From assembly GCF_013364155.1 (NCBI RefSeq), contig NZ_CP054916.1, positions 4,647,001 to 4,711,000 on the forward strand: a stretch of 64,000 nucleotides of DNA. Reading direction: 5' to 3'. The notes under the pieces were generated by a model that worked only from the letters and a program-made list of their open reading frames with translations, did no database searches and was not told the DNA's origin. Source of the stretch: Streptomyces sp. NA02950 (GTDB taxonomy: Bacteria; Actinomycetota; Actinomycetes; Streptomycetales; Streptomycetaceae). Shown here in pieces: positions 24,167-32,968 of the stretch (its first letter is position 1; each line of letters begins with the position of its first letter). The position numbers and the translations under genes are program-made.

Positions 24167-25558
24167 ATGACCGCACCGGACGCCACCGCCGAATGGGCGG
24201 ACCTGCTGCCCGCCACCCGCCGTGCCCTGCTGCGACGCGTCGCCGTCGGTCAGAGCCAGGGCCGCGCCCCCTCGCTCGTGGGCGCAGTGATGAGGGAGGG
24301 ACGGCTGGTGTGGTCGGGCGCGCGCAGCGGTGTGGACGGTCTCGCACCGGACGCCGGCACCCAGTACCGGATCGGCTCGCTCACCAAGGTCTTCGTGGCC
24401 GTGCTGGTGATGCGGCTGCGTGACGAGGGGCTGCTGGATCTCGCCGATCCGCTGGCCAAGCATCTGGAGGTGCCGGAGGCGGAGGGCGCGACCGTCGCCC
24501 AGCTTCTCTCCCACACCTCGGGTCTGGCCGCCGAGGCACGCGGTCCCTGGTGGGAGCGGACGCCGGGCACCCTGCGGCCCGAGACGGCGGACATCTTCGG
24601 CGACCGCCCGCTGGTCCACCCCGCCGGTCGCCGCCACCACTACTCCAACCCCGGTTTCGCGCTGCTCGGAGCGCTCGTCGAGCGGCTGCGCGGGGCGCCC
24701 TGGGGCGAGGTGCTGCGCGACGAGGTGCTGGAGCCGCTGGGGATGGCGCGTACGTCGCTGGAGCCGCGTTCCCCGTACGCCGGGGGCTGGGCCGTGCACC
24801 CCTGGGCGGATGTGCTGCTGCCCGAACCGGCCGAGGACACCGGGCGGATGGCCCCGGCCGGGCAGCTGTGGTCCACCGCCGCGGATCTGGCCCGCTTCGC
24901 CGCCTTCCTCCTCGACGGGGACGACCGGGTGCTCGGTGCCGGGACGCTGACCGAGATGCGGACGCCCGCCGTCGCGCCCGACAGCCGGGACTGGGACGGC
25001 GGTTACGGCCTCGGAGTGCAGCTCGCCCGGCGCGGCGGGCGGTTCCTGTACGGCCACGGCGGCTCCATGCCGGGCTTCCTGGCGACCCTGTGGGTGAGCG
25101 CGGAGGACCGGCTCGCCGGGATCGCGCTGGCCAACGCGACCGCCGGGCCCGCCGTCGGCGCCGTCGCCGCCGATCTGATCCGGATCGTGGCGGAGCACGA
25201 GCCCCGGATCCCCGAGCCCTGGCGGCCGCTGCCGGAGGCGGATCCGGCGCTGCTGGCGCTCACCGGGCCCTGGTACTGGGGTGCCACCCCCTATGTGCTG
25301 CGGCTGCGCGGCGACCGCGCGCTGGAGCTGTCCCCGGTCGGCGGGAAGGGCCGCGGGTCGCACTTCCGCGCCGAACCGGATGGCACCTGGACCGGACTCG
25401 ACGGCTACTACGCGGGGGAGACGCTGCGCGTGGTGGCGGGAGAGGACGGCGGCCCGGCCCATCTCGACCTCGGCACCTTCGTGTTCACGCGGGAGCCGTA
25501 CGCCCCGGACGGCGCGGTGCCCGGCGGTGTCGACCCGGACGGCTGGCGCACCCTCTGA
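24167..25558 (+). CDS. Serine hydrolase of the beta-lactamase / class C fold
   Basis: 463 aa. Motifs of the penicillin-recognising fold: IGSLTK (SxxK), HHYSNPGFALLG (YSN) and YGHGGSMPGF (HGG). A C-terminal lipocalin-like beta domain is suggested by LLALTGPWYWGATPYVLRLRGD. No signal peptide is visible, so a cytoplasmic esterase or peptidase is more likely than a secreted lactamase. Start ATG 24167, with AGGGTGCGGG upstream. Divergent from the merR-trx operon with about 80 bp between start codons, so the two share a control region. Confidence 0.88.
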   Translation: MTAPDATAEWADLLPATRRALLRRVAVGQSQGRAPSLVGAVMREGRLVWSGARSGVDGLAPDAGTQYRIGSLTKVFVAVLVMRLRDEGLLDLADPLAKHLEVPEAEGATVAQLLSHTSGLAAEARGPWWERTPGTLRPETADIFGDRPLVHPAGRRHHYSNPGFALLGALVERLRGAPWGEVLRDEVLEPLGMARTSLEPRSPYAGGWAVHPWADVLLPEPAEDTGRMAPAGQLWSTAADLARFAAFLLDGDDRVLGAGTLTEMRTPAVAPDSRDWDGGYGLGVQLARRGGRFLYGHGGSMPGFLATLWVSAEDRLAGIALANATAGPAVGAVAADLIRIVAEHEPRIPEPWRPLPEADPALLALTGPWYWGATPYVLRLRGDRALELSPVGGKGRGSHFRAEPDGTWTGLDGYYAGETLRVVAGEDGGPAHLDLGTFVFTREPYAPDGAVPGGVDPDGWRTL

Positions 25559-25701
25559 CCACGCTCCCCGCCCCAACTCAGCAGCCTGACCCTGCCGGTG
25601 GTACGCACGGCGGAGGGCTGGGTGGGCCGCGCGCCGCGCCGCAGGCTGGTTCCCCGACGGTGCCGCCTGGCCCGCCTCCCCCTCCCCTCGAAGGATCCGC
25701 C

Positions 25702-27000
25702 GTGCGCTTCTCCCCGCTCCGCCTCAGTACGTCCCTGCTCGCCCTCTCCGCCGTCGTGGCCGCCTCCGGCGTGGCCACCGCCCGGCCCGGCGGCCCAGCC
25801 GCCGACCGCGAGCGGCCGCGCACCGGCTGGTCGGCCGGATGGGCCGCCCCCGTCCAGCGCCCCAGCGCGGGCTTCGAACCCAACTGGGCCGAGACCGGTT
25901 TCGCCGACCAGACCGTGCGCCAGGTGGTCCGGGTCACCGACGGCGGTACCGCGGCCCGCATCAGGCTCTCCAACCGCTACGGCACCGCACCGCTGCGGAT
26001 CGCGGGCGCGACCATCGCCCGCTCCGCGCACGGCGCCTCCGTCCGCACCGCGACCCTGCGCGGGCTCACCTTCGGCCACCGGCGTGCGGTGGAGATCCCG
26101 GCGGGCGGTGAGACGGTGAGCGACGCGGCGCCGCTGCGGCTGGCGCCGTTCGAGTCGGTCACGGTGACGCTGTACTTCCGGCGTCCGACCGGTCCGGCCA
26201 CGTTCCACGCGCAGGCGTACGCCGGCAGCTACCGCGCCGACGGGGACCACCGCGACGACCGCACCGGAGCGGCCTTCACCGAGCGGACCCACTCCTGGTA
26301 CTACCTGTCGGACGTCGAAGTAACCGGCGGCCGGGGCGCCGGGGAGAGGAACGGGGCGGCCCGCCGCGACACCGTGGTGGCCTTCGGCGACTCGATCACC
26401 GACGGCTTCGGTTCCGGCCATGACACCAACCACCGCTGGCCGGACCGGCTGGCCGAGCGCCTCGCCGCCGCGGGCACCCCGCGGCCCGTCCTCAACTCCG
26501 GTATCGGCGGCAATCTGCTGCGGCACGACTCGCGCTGGTACGGGGAGCGCGCGGGCGCCCGCTTCCAGCGCGATGTGCTGGACAAATCGGGCGTACGATC
26601 GGTGATCGTCCTCGAAGGGCTCAACGACATCGGCTTCAGCGAGGTGGACCTCCCCACCTACAAGCCGAACCCGCAGATCTCGGCGGACGAGGTGATCGCC
26701 TCGTACCGGGAGCTGATCGAGCGGGCCCACGCCCGCGGCATCAAGGTCATCGGTGGCACGATCCTGCCGTTCAAGGGCGCCGAGTACCACACCGCGCGCT
26801 CCGAGGCGAAGCGCGCGGCGATCAACGAGTGGATCCGCACCTCCGGCGCGTTCGACGCGGTCGTGGACTTCGCCGAGGTCATGGCCTCGCCGTCGGATCC
26901 GCTGGCGCTCGACCCGGCGTACGACTCGGGGGACGCCAAGCACCCCAACGACGCGGGCTACCGGCGGATGGCCGAGGCCGTCGACCTCGCCGCGCTCTGA
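25702..27000 (+). CDS. Secreted SGNH/GDSL hydrolase
   Basis: 432 aa. A signal peptide (MRFSPLRLSTSLLALSAVVAASGVATA) is followed by a beta-rich N-domain (~40-210) and an SGNH esterase domain with VVAFGDSITDGFG (Ser), SGIGGN (Gly), LEGLNDIGF (Asn) and SGDAKHPNDAGY (Asp/His). Likely a secreted lipase or carbohydrate esterase. Start GTG 25702 with GAAGGA upstream. It lies 143 bp after the serine hydrolase on the same strand and is convergent with the GNAT gene, 17 bp away. Confidence 0.92.
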   Translation: MRFSPLRLSTSLLALSAVVAASGVATARPGGPAADRERPRTGWSAGWAAPVQRPSAGFEPNWAETGFADQTVRQVVRVTDGGTAARIRLSNRYGTAPLRIAGATIARSAHGASVRTATLRGLTFGHRRAVEIPAGGETVSDAAPLRLAPFESVTVTLYFRRPTGPATFHAQAYAGSYRADGDHRDDRTGAAFTERTHSWYYLSDVEVTGGRGAGERNGAARRDTVVAFGDSITDGFGSGHDTNHRWPDRLAERLAAAGTPRPVLNSGIGGNLLRHDSRWYGERAGARFQRDVLDKSGVRSVIVLEGLNDIGFSEVDLPTYKPNPQISADEVIASYRELIERAHARGIKVIGGTILPFKGAEYHTARSEAKRAAINEWIRTSGAFDAVVDFAEVMASPSDPLALDPAYDSGDAKHPNDAGYRRMAEAVDLAAL

Positions 27001-27017
27001 ACCCCCCCGAGCGCCGC

Positions 27018-27473
27018 TTACGACAGCGGCAGCTTGAAGCCGACGTGGCTGGCCTCGAAGCCGAGCCGCTCGTAGAAGCGGTGGGCGTCGATACGGGTGG
27101 CGTCCGAGGTGAGCTGCACCAGGACGCAGTCCTCGCGACGCGACTCCGCCACGGCCCACTCGATCAGCCGGGTGCCCAGGCCGCTGCCGCGCTCGTCGGC
27201 GTGGATCCGGACCGCTTCGATGATCGAGCGGGTGGCGCCGCGCCGCGACAGCCCGGGGATCACGGTCAGCTGGAGGGTGCCGACGGTCCGGCCGTCCCGG
27301 ACCGCGACGACCAGCCGCTGGTTCGGATCCCGGTCCAGCCGCTCGAAGGCGGCGCGGTAGGGCGCGGGGTCGTCGGGTGACTCGCGCCGGGCGCCGAGCG
27401 GATCGTCGGCCAGCATCGCCACGATGTCGGGTATGTCCTCGGCGGTCGCGCGCCGGATCTCGAAGTCGCTCAC
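27018..27473 (-). CDS. GNAT-family N-acetyltransferase
   Basis: 151 aa. MSDFEIRRATAEDIPDIVAML opens the fold; ADERGSGLGTRLIEWAVAESR contains the acetyl-CoA pyrophosphate loop (R/Q-x-x-G-x-G/A), and RIDAHRFYERLGFEASHVGFKLPL is the typical end. Acceptor unknown. Start is GTG at 27473. Confidence 0.9.
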   Translation of the reverse strand: MSDFEIRRATAEDIPDIVAMLADDPLGARRESPDDPAPYRAAFERLDRDPNQRLVVAVRDGRTVGTLQLTVIPGLSRRGATRSIIEAVRIHADERGSGLGTRLIEWAVAESRREDCVLVQLTSDATRIDAHRFYERLGFEASHVGFKLPLS

Positions 27474-27498
27474 GACCGTGAGCCTACGGCCCTGTCCC

Positions 27499-27558
27499 GC
27501 GCGGTCCTCTTCCGCGCGGTCCTCTTCCGCGCGGTCACCTTCCGCGCGGTCACCTTCC
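27499..27558. repeat. 15-bp tandem repeat, four units
   Basis: Two copies of GCGCGGTCCTCTTCC followed by two of GCGCGGTCACCTTCC, contiguous, between the GNAT start and the MarR stop. The unit changes once (CT to AC) midway, so the array probably grew by two duplications. It lies upstream of the GNAT gene. Confidence 0.95.
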
Positions 27559-27597
27559 GCACCGGCCTCCGGCAGCCCGCCCGCCAGGACAGCAGCC

Positions 27598-28098
27598 CTA
27601 GGACGGAGCCGGGGTCCACAGCCCTTCGACGGCGGCGACCAGCGGTGCGAGTTCGGGGCGCCGGGCGGCGTCCTCGAGCGCCTCGCGGAGCGCGGTGTCG
27701 TTCGTCGGGCGCGCCTCGTCCAGCAGCTTCAGCCCCTCGGGACTGACGTTGGTGTAGATCCCGCGGCGGTCGGTCGGGCAGATGTAGCGGGAGAGCAGCC
27801 CGCGGTCCTCCAGCCGGGTCACCAGGCGGGTGGTGGCGCTCTGGCTGAGCACGACGGAGTCGGCGACCTGCTTCATCTGGAGATGGCCGCCCTCGCCGTC
27901 GTGCTGGCCGCTGAGCACGTTGAGCACGGAGAACTCGCGGACGCTCAGGCCGTGCCGGGCCTGGAGGGCGCGCTCGATATGCGCCTCGATCCGGCCGTGC
28001 AGGGAGGACAGGGCGCACCAGCCCTGGGCGAGGGCCTGCCCGGTGGCCGGGGTGGCGGTGGACGCCGGGGCGGTGGTGCCGTGCGGATCGTCCGGCAT
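27598..28098 (-). CDS. MarR-family transcriptional regulator
   Basis: 166 aa. Winged helix: LSVREFSVLNVLSG, HLQMKQVADSVVLSQSATTRLVTRLEDRGLLSRYICPTDRRGIYTNVSPEG. The first ~20 residues are an Ala/Thr-rich tail. Start ATG 28098 with GAGGGG 6-7 nt upstream. An AT-rich dyad 100 bp upstream is a possible operator. Target unknown; the next upstream gene is a membrane protein in the same direction. Confidence 0.9.
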   Translation of the reverse strand: MPDDPHGTTAPASTATPATGQALAQGWCALSSLHGRIEAHIERALQARHGLSVREFSVLNVLSGQHDGEGGHLQMKQVADSVVLSQSATTRLVTRLEDRGLLSRYICPTDRRGIYTNVSPEGLKLLDEARPTNDTALREALEDAARRPELAPLVAAVEGLWTPAPS

Positions 28099-28195
28099 GG
28101 AACCCCTCTTTCGCTGGCTCGATGGCCCCGCTGGGCCGGTGGCTCGAGGGTGAGCCGGCTTCCAGGATAAGCCAGCGCTGAAAATGACCGCGTTT

Positions 28196-28206
28196 GCAAT
28201 TATTGC
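28196..28206. promoter_or_regulatory. Candidate MarR operator
   Basis: GCAAT-T-ATTGC, a perfect 11-bp dyad in an AT-rich patch between the membrane gene stop and marR. This TTGCAATTATTGC form is like known MarR sites. Confidence 0.45.
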
Positions 28207-28236
28207 CCGGCTACGGGGCGCTGCCGGACCGCACGC

Positions 28237-28740
28237 TCAGCGCCGGGCGGTGCGCAGCCGCCGTCCCCGCGCGGTGAGGCCCCACGGCTTGACCACCGAG
28301 ATCGCGGTGAGGAAGACATAGACGCTCAGGCTCACGGACGGCGCCACGACCAGATCCGTGGCACCCCCGACCTCCCGGCCCGCCGCGACATCGGCCACGG
28401 CGGCGTTGATGCCCGGGCGCAGGGCGAAGGCGGTGGCACCGGTGGTCGCCAGCGTCAGCCAGAACTTGATCCAGACCCAGCGGTACCGGGCCAGCCCCCA
28501 GGGCGTGCCCAGGGACAGGACCACTCCGCTGACCAGGGCCAGCAGGCTGATGGGGATGAGGAGCCAGTCGCCGAGGACGTTCATCGACCGGTACGCCGCC
28601 CCGGCGGACTCGGCCGATCCGGCCGTGGCGCCGGTGATGCCCAGGGCCAGCAGCCCCAAGGACAGTCCCAGCCAGCCGACGGAGACCACAACATGGACGA
28701 CGAGGAGGGTTCGGCGGACGGGGCGCTTGAGCTGCTGCAT
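28237..28740 (-). CDS. Integral membrane protein (possibly DUF2269)
   Basis: 167 aa with four hydrophobic segments: LLVVHVVVSVGWLGLSLGLLALG, a second near LLIPISLLALVSGVVLSLG, a third at FWLTLATTGATAFALRPG and a fourth at VSLSVYVFLTAISVVKP. The VHVVVSVGWLG start resembles the DUF2269 family; function unknown. Start ATG 28740; the longer upstream frame overlaps the divergent HAD promoter region. Confidence 0.75.
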   Translation of the reverse strand: MQQLKRPVRRTLLVVHVVVSVGWLGLSLGLLALGITGATAGSAESAGAAYRSMNVLGDWLLIPISLLALVSGVVLSLGTPWGLARYRWVWIKFWLTLATTGATAFALRPGINAAVADVAAGREVGGATDLVVAPSVSLSVYVFLTAISVVKPWGLTARGRRLRTARR

Positions 28741-28845
28741 GCCCTCACGGTCGCGCGGCGCGGCGGATACGGCGTCTGACGGCGGGAGTATCCCCGGGTA
28801 CTCCCGGCGGCGGTCCCGCGGCATCTGCCCCTACCCTCTGCTCCC

Positions 28846-29478
28846 ATGACCAGACTGCATCTGTTCGATCTGGACGGGACGCTGATCCACGGTTCGGCCG
28901 CCGCCATCGAGATCTCCCGCCAGCTCGGTCTGGAGCGGGAGATCGGCGAGTTGGAACGGGCCTTCGCGGAGGGGCGGCTGAGCACCGCGCAGTTCGCGGA
29001 GCGGGCCGTCGCGCTGTGGGCGGAGCTGACGGAGGAGCAGGTGACGGCGGCCTTCGAGGGGGCGCCGTGGCTGACCGGGATACGTGAGGTGTGGGCGGAC
29101 ATCCGGGCGCGCGGCGAGCGGTGTGCGGTGATCTCGCTCTCGCCCGGCTTCTTCGTGGAACGGCTGCTGGAGTGGGGTGCGGACGCCACGCACGGTTCGG
29201 CGTGGCCGTCGGTGCCGTTCCGGGAGCCACTGGACCCGGCGGGCATCCTCACTCCGGCCGCGAAGGTGCGCATCGCGGATGAACTGTGCGCGAAGTTCCG
29301 ATTGACCAGGGCCGACTGTGTGGCCTACGGCGATTCGATGTCGGACGCCGAGCTGTTCACCGTGGTTCCGCACTCGGTCGCGGTGAACGCCGACCATCAT
29401 GTGAGCGATATCGCATCGTGCGCGTATACCGGACGTGATCTCTGGGGTGCTTACGAATTGACAGACAACCGACGGTAA
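28846..29478 (+). CDS. HAD phosphatase, SerB-like
   Basis: 210 aa. HAD motifs: LFDLDGTLIHG (nucleophile Asp), VISLSPGFFVERLL (motif II), a Lys at AAKVRIADEL and VAYGDSMSDAELF (motif IV). This is the phosphoserine-phosphatase-like layout. It may act on phosphoserine or another small phosphate ester. No SD at the ATG. Divergent from the membrane protein gene. Confidence 0.85.
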   Translation: MTRLHLFDLDGTLIHGSAAAIEISRQLGLEREIGELERAFAEGRLSTAQFAERAVALWAELTEEQVTAAFEGAPWLTGIREVWADIRARGERCAVISLSPGFFVERLLEWGADATHGSAWPSVPFREPLDPAGILTPAAKVRIADELCAKFRLTRADCVAYGDSMSDAELFTVVPHSVAVNADHHVSDIASCAYTGRDLWGAYELTDNRR

Positions 29479-29833
29479 CTACAGGTATTACGTGAGTTGG
29501 CAGGTGTAATGGAGGCCCTACGTGGAGGGCTTGTGCATTTATCGCCGCCCGGTAGGGTCGAGTCCGGTTCCGCGCAGGACGCTGCGGCAGGACCGGCCGC
29601 AACCGGGCAACCCAGGCCAACCAGCCTAACGGGAACACAGTCCCTGTTTACTGGACTTCGGGCATGTTGCCGGTGTCGGGAACACGCGTGGCAAGCTGCT
29701 TGGACAGAGAGTTATGGAGCGGGACGTCAGGATCAATCTCACGTGAACCAGCGCGCCAGAGCGGTGAATTGCGGGCACTTTCCGTCTGCGGGAGTGCGAA
29801 GACCGACAGAAAGATGTTCGAGGCGAGGCAACC
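29479..29833. other. Noncoding gap before the globin gene
   Basis: 355 bp, less GC-rich than its flanks. It must carry the globin promoter. A 10-codon reading frame (ATG 29714 to TGA 29746, MERDVRINLT) follows GACAGAGA and could be a leader peptide. A degenerate parS-like ATCTCACGTGAACC lies at 29737-29750 (three mismatches). Nothing else can be supported. Confidence 0.5.
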
Positions 29834-31384
29834 ATGGACGCTCCGACCACCACGTCGTCGGCCGGTAACGACGGTTCCGGCGGAAACAGTGGCGAATGGG
29901 GTTGGTTCACCCCGAGCAGGAAGCCGGCCGAGGACCAGCCCCGCACCCCGGGCCGCGGCGCTCCGGACCAGGGCACACCGTCCCGGCCCGCTCCGGACCG
30001 GGAGGCCGAGGAGCGCCCGCCACGGCGGCCGGTGAGCCCGATACGCCCGGTCGGCACGGGGCCCGGACGCCGCCCCCAGCCCCCGGCGCCCCCCGCGGCC
30101 CCTTCCGCCCCGCCCGCCGAGCCCGGTCCGCCCGCCGACGCGGTCCCCGCGGCCCCGGCCGCCACTCGGCGCGAGGAGCACCAGCGCCCCGACGAGACGG
30201 CCGCCCCAGAGAACGTCCGCCCGGCCCCCGGCTCCGCCTTCACCGCGCCCGAGGGCGCCTCTCCCGACGCGATCCTGCTGCGCCGCACGATGGCCGAGAT
30301 CGAGCCGGTGAGCGAGAAGGTCACCGCCTACTTCTACGCGCTGCTCTTCGTCCAGCACCCGGAGCTGCGGCCGCTGTTCCCCGCCGCCATGGACGCCCAG
30401 CGCGACCGGCTCTTCAGGGCCCTGCTGACCTCCGCCCAGCTCGTCGACGACGCCGATGTGCTCTCCGAGTACCTCGCCGGACTCGGCCGCGGACACCGTA
30501 AGTACGGCACCCAGCCCGAGCACTACCCGGCGGTCGGCGAGTGCCTGATCGGTGCGCTCACCCGCTACGCGGTGAATTCCTGGAGCGCGGAGACCGAGGC
30601 GGCGTGGGTGCGCGCCTACACCGCGATCTCCCAGATCATGATCGACGCGGCGGCGGAGGACGAGCGGAAGGCGCCGCCGTGGTGGGAGGCCGAAGTGGTC
30701 GACCATGAGCGGCGCACCTCCGACATCGCCGTGCTGACCGTCCGGCCGGACCAGCCGTACCCCTTTCTCGCGGGCCAGTACACCTCGGTGGAGACGCCGT
30801 GGTGGCCGCGGGTGTGGCGGCACTACTCGTTCGCCGCCGCGCCGCGCTCCGACGGACTGCTCTCCTTCCACATCAAGGCGGTTCCGGCCGGGTGGGTGTC
30901 GTCCGCGCTGGTGAACCGGGCCCGCCCCGGCGATGTGATCCGGCTCGGCCCGCCCACCGGGTCGATGACGGTGGACCACACCAGCGACAACGGGCTGCTC
31001 TGCCTCGGTGGCGGCACCGGGATCGCGCCGATCAAGGCGATGGTCGAGGACGTCGCCGAGCACGGCCGCCAGCGGACGGTCGAGGTCTTCTACGGCGCCC
31101 GCAACGATCGCGATCTCTACGACATCGACACCATGCTGCGGCTGTCGCAGACGCACCCCTGGCTCTCGGTCCGCCCGGTCGTCTCCGACGGACCGACCAA
31201 CGGACTCAGCGGCAGACTCCCGGACGCCGTGCGGCAGTACGGCCCGTGGGGCGCGTTCGACGCGTATCTCTCCGGGCCGCCCGGGATGATCCGCAGCGGT
31301 GTCGACGCGTTGCGGGGCGTCGGCATCCCGCCCCACCGGATACGACACGACTCGCTCGAGGAACTGGTGGCGGCGGGAGGTTAG
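29834..31384 (+). CDS. Flavohaemoglobin-like globin/FAD-NAD(P)H reductase
   Basis: 516 aa. Residues ~1-145 are Pro/Arg/Ala-rich and probably disordered. A globin domain follows (DAILLRRTMAEIEPVSEKVTAYFYALLF, B10 Tyr; GRGHRKYGTQPEHYPAVGE, proximal His), then an FNR-type FAD domain (RHYSFAAAP) and an NAD(P) domain (GLLCLGGGTGIAPIKAM, AYLSGPPGMI). This is the nitric-oxide dioxygenase layout; the long N-tail and the sequence divergence suggest a Streptomyces-specific variant. Start ATG 29834, with CGAGG upstream. Probably in a unit with the PNPOx-like gene 140 bp downstream. Confidence 0.9.
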   Translation: MDAPTTTSSAGNDGSGGNSGEWGWFTPSRKPAEDQPRTPGRGAPDQGTPSRPAPDREAEERPPRRPVSPIRPVGTGPGRRPQPPAPPAAPSAPPAEPGPPADAVPAAPAATRREEHQRPDETAAPENVRPAPGSAFTAPEGASPDAILLRRTMAEIEPVSEKVTAYFYALLFVQHPELRPLFPAAMDAQRDRLFRALLTSAQLVDDADVLSEYLAGLGRGHRKYGTQPEHYPAVGECLIGALTRYAVNSWSAETEAAWVRAYTAISQIMIDAAAEDERKAPPWWEAEVVDHERRTSDIAVLTVRPDQPYPFLAGQYTSVETPWWPRVWRHYSFAAAPRSDGLLSFHIKAVPAGWVSSALVNRARPGDVIRLGPPTGSMTVDHTSDNGLLCLGGGTGIAPIKAMVEDVAEHGRQRTVEVFYGARNDRDLYDIDTMLRLSQTHPWLSVRPVVSDGPTNGLSGRLPDAVRQYGPWGAFDAYLSGPPGMIRSGVDALRGVGIPPHRIRHDSLEELVAAGG

Positions 31385-31524
31385 GAATCGGGCGGGACGG
31401 GCGGAACGGGCCGGAACGACGGCCGGGAACCCCACCAGCCAGATACCGGCAGCCGGCACTCAACGGTCAGGAATCCAAGGGTCAAGCGACGATCAACGGC
31501 GATCGGGAACGGGGACGAGGAACG

Positions 31525-32403
31525 GTGGACAGCGAGGAGCGCCCAGGCCGCACCGGACGTCCGGGCAGCGACGGTGAACACCTGTTGCAGGCGCGTCTGG
31601 GCACGGCCGACCGCGCCGACCGCTTCTACGACGAGCAGGTGCTCGACCACCTCAACGTCCGGATGCGGGAGTTCATCGGCCGTCAGGAGATGTTCTTCCT
31701 GGCCACCGCCGACCGGCACGGGGAGTGCGACAGCACCTTCCGGGCCGGGCCGCCCGGGTTCCTGCGGGTGATCGACGAGCGCACCGTGGCCTACCCCGAA
31801 TACCGGGGGAACGGGGTGCTCGCCAGCCTCGGCAACATCGAGGAGAACCCGCACCTCGGCATCCTCATGATCGACTTCCTCCGGGACCGGATCGGCCTCC
31901 ACGTCAACGGCCGGGCCCGGGTGGTGCGGGACACCGAGATGCGCGCGGACCACCCCGACCTGCCGGTCGACCCGGTGCCGGGGCGGCGGGCCGTGGTGTG
32001 GGTCGAGGTGACGGTGGAGGAGGCGTACATCCACTGCGCCAAGCACATCCCCCACCTCCAGAAGGTGCCCGCCCAGCGGCGCGGCGGCATCCGCGACCAA
32101 GGCCGCGACCCGGGCCGGGACCGGGACGGGGACCAGGGTGCCGACCCCGGTCAGGAGCGGGCCTGGGGCACGGATGACGTCAAACGCAAGGGCGGCGACT
32201 TCTTCGGTGCCGCGGCGGAGGCGCGCGAGGGACGCCGCAGCCCGGTGTCCTGGCCGGTCCGGCAGCGGGCGGCGGCGGACGGAGCTCCGGAGCCGTCGCG
32301 CCCCGAGGCATGGCGCGAGGAGGCCGAGCGGGTGCTCGCGGAGGCGCAGCAGCGGGCGGCGCACGCGGGCGGCCAGCAGCCGTTCGGCGGGTGGTTCCGC
32401 TAG
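31525..32403 (+). CDS. Pyridoxamine-5'-phosphate-oxidase-like flavin-binding protein
   Basis: 292 aa. The split-barrel domain covers ~25-190: MREFIGRQEMFFLATADRHGECDSTFRAGPPGFLRV, GNGVLASLGNIEENPHLGILMIDF, GLHVNGRARVV and EAYIHCAKHIPHLQ, typical of the PNPOx family that uses FMN, F420 or haem. The C-terminal ~100 residues are charged and low complexity. Start GTG 31525 with GAGGA upstream. Its place behind the globin-reductase suggests a joint redox role, but this is inference. Confidence 0.85.
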   Translation: MDSEERPGRTGRPGSDGEHLLQARLGTADRADRFYDEQVLDHLNVRMREFIGRQEMFFLATADRHGECDSTFRAGPPGFLRVIDERTVAYPEYRGNGVLASLGNIEENPHLGILMIDFLRDRIGLHVNGRARVVRDTEMRADHPDLPVDPVPGRRAVVWVEVTVEEAYIHCAKHIPHLQKVPAQRRGGIRDQGRDPGRDRDGDQGADPGQERAWGTDDVKRKGGDFFGAAAEAREGRRSPVSWPVRQRAAADGAPEPSRPEAWREEAERVLAEAQQRAAHAGGQQPFGGWFR

Positions 32404-32431
32404 CGGCAGGGGCGGCCGCGGGCGTACGGAC

Positions 32432-32926
32432 TCAGCCGAGGTCGTCGGCGAGCAGTGCCAGCACCCCTTCGATGTTGGCGTCGAGATAGGCGCGCAGCGA
32501 CGGCGGCACCACCTCGACCGAGGCGATGCCGTCGCGGGTGAAGGGGATGCGCACCACCTCGTACTCCCCGCGGGGCTCGTCCACTTCCGGGCCGTGCCGC
32601 CGCGACAGGTCCATCGAGGCCAGCCGGCAGACGAAGAAGTGCTGCACCTTCACGCCCTCCGGGCCCTCCTCGCCCTCACCGGGGTAGGGGACGGTGTCGA
32701 CGAACGCGGGCACCACATCCGTCACCTTCGCGCCCAGCTCCTCGTCCACCTCGCGGTGCAGGGCGTCGACGACGGTGGTGTCCTCGGGCTCCACACCGCC
32801 GCCGGGAGTGATCCAGTACGGCGCCCGACCGGGCTTGGTCCGCTTGATCAGAACCATTCGGGGGTCGATGTCGCCGTCGAGGAGGATGGCACGGGCGGTG
32901 CGCTTGACCACGGGTCGTTCGGTCAT
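32432..32926 (-). CDS. Nudix hydrolase
   Basis: 164 aa from the ATG at 32926; another in-frame ATG is at 32935. The fold has TARAILLDGDIDPRMVLIKRT and PYWITPGGGVEPEDTTVVDALHREVDEELGA. The Nudix box keeps REVDEELG but the Glu expected seven residues before REV is Thr (GVEPEDT), so the box is not canonical; the metal-binding EE pair is intact. Substrate unknown. Its 5' end is 43 bp from the LysR gene's stop, same strand. Confidence 0.87.
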   Translation of the reverse strand: MTERPVVKRTARAILLDGDIDPRMVLIKRTKPGRAPYWITPGGGVEPEDTTVVDALHREVDEELGAKVTDVVPAFVDTVPYPGEGEEGPEGVKVQHFFVCRLASMDLSRRHGPEVDEPRGEYEVVRIPFTRDGIASVEVVPPSLRAYLDANIEGVLALLADDLG

Positions 32927-32968
32927 GCAGGACATCTGCCGCAGCTGTCCTTCGATGAAACCAGGTAC

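Noticed and set aside
24116..25576. 486-codon minus-strand frame opposite the serine hydrolase
   Set aside because: The plus-strand gene has all three catalytic motifs of its family; the antisense translation has none.
24550..25701. Long N-terminal extension of the SGNH hydrolase frame
   Set aside because: It overlaps the serine hydrolase gene in another frame; the signal peptide and SD place the start at 25702.
27499..27558. Possible CRISPR array
   Set aside because: Units are contiguous 15-mers without spacers, and no cas gene is in the window.
29737..29750. ATCTCACGTGAACC as a fifth parS site
   Set aside because: Three mismatches to GTTTCACGTGAAAC; kept only as a degenerate match.
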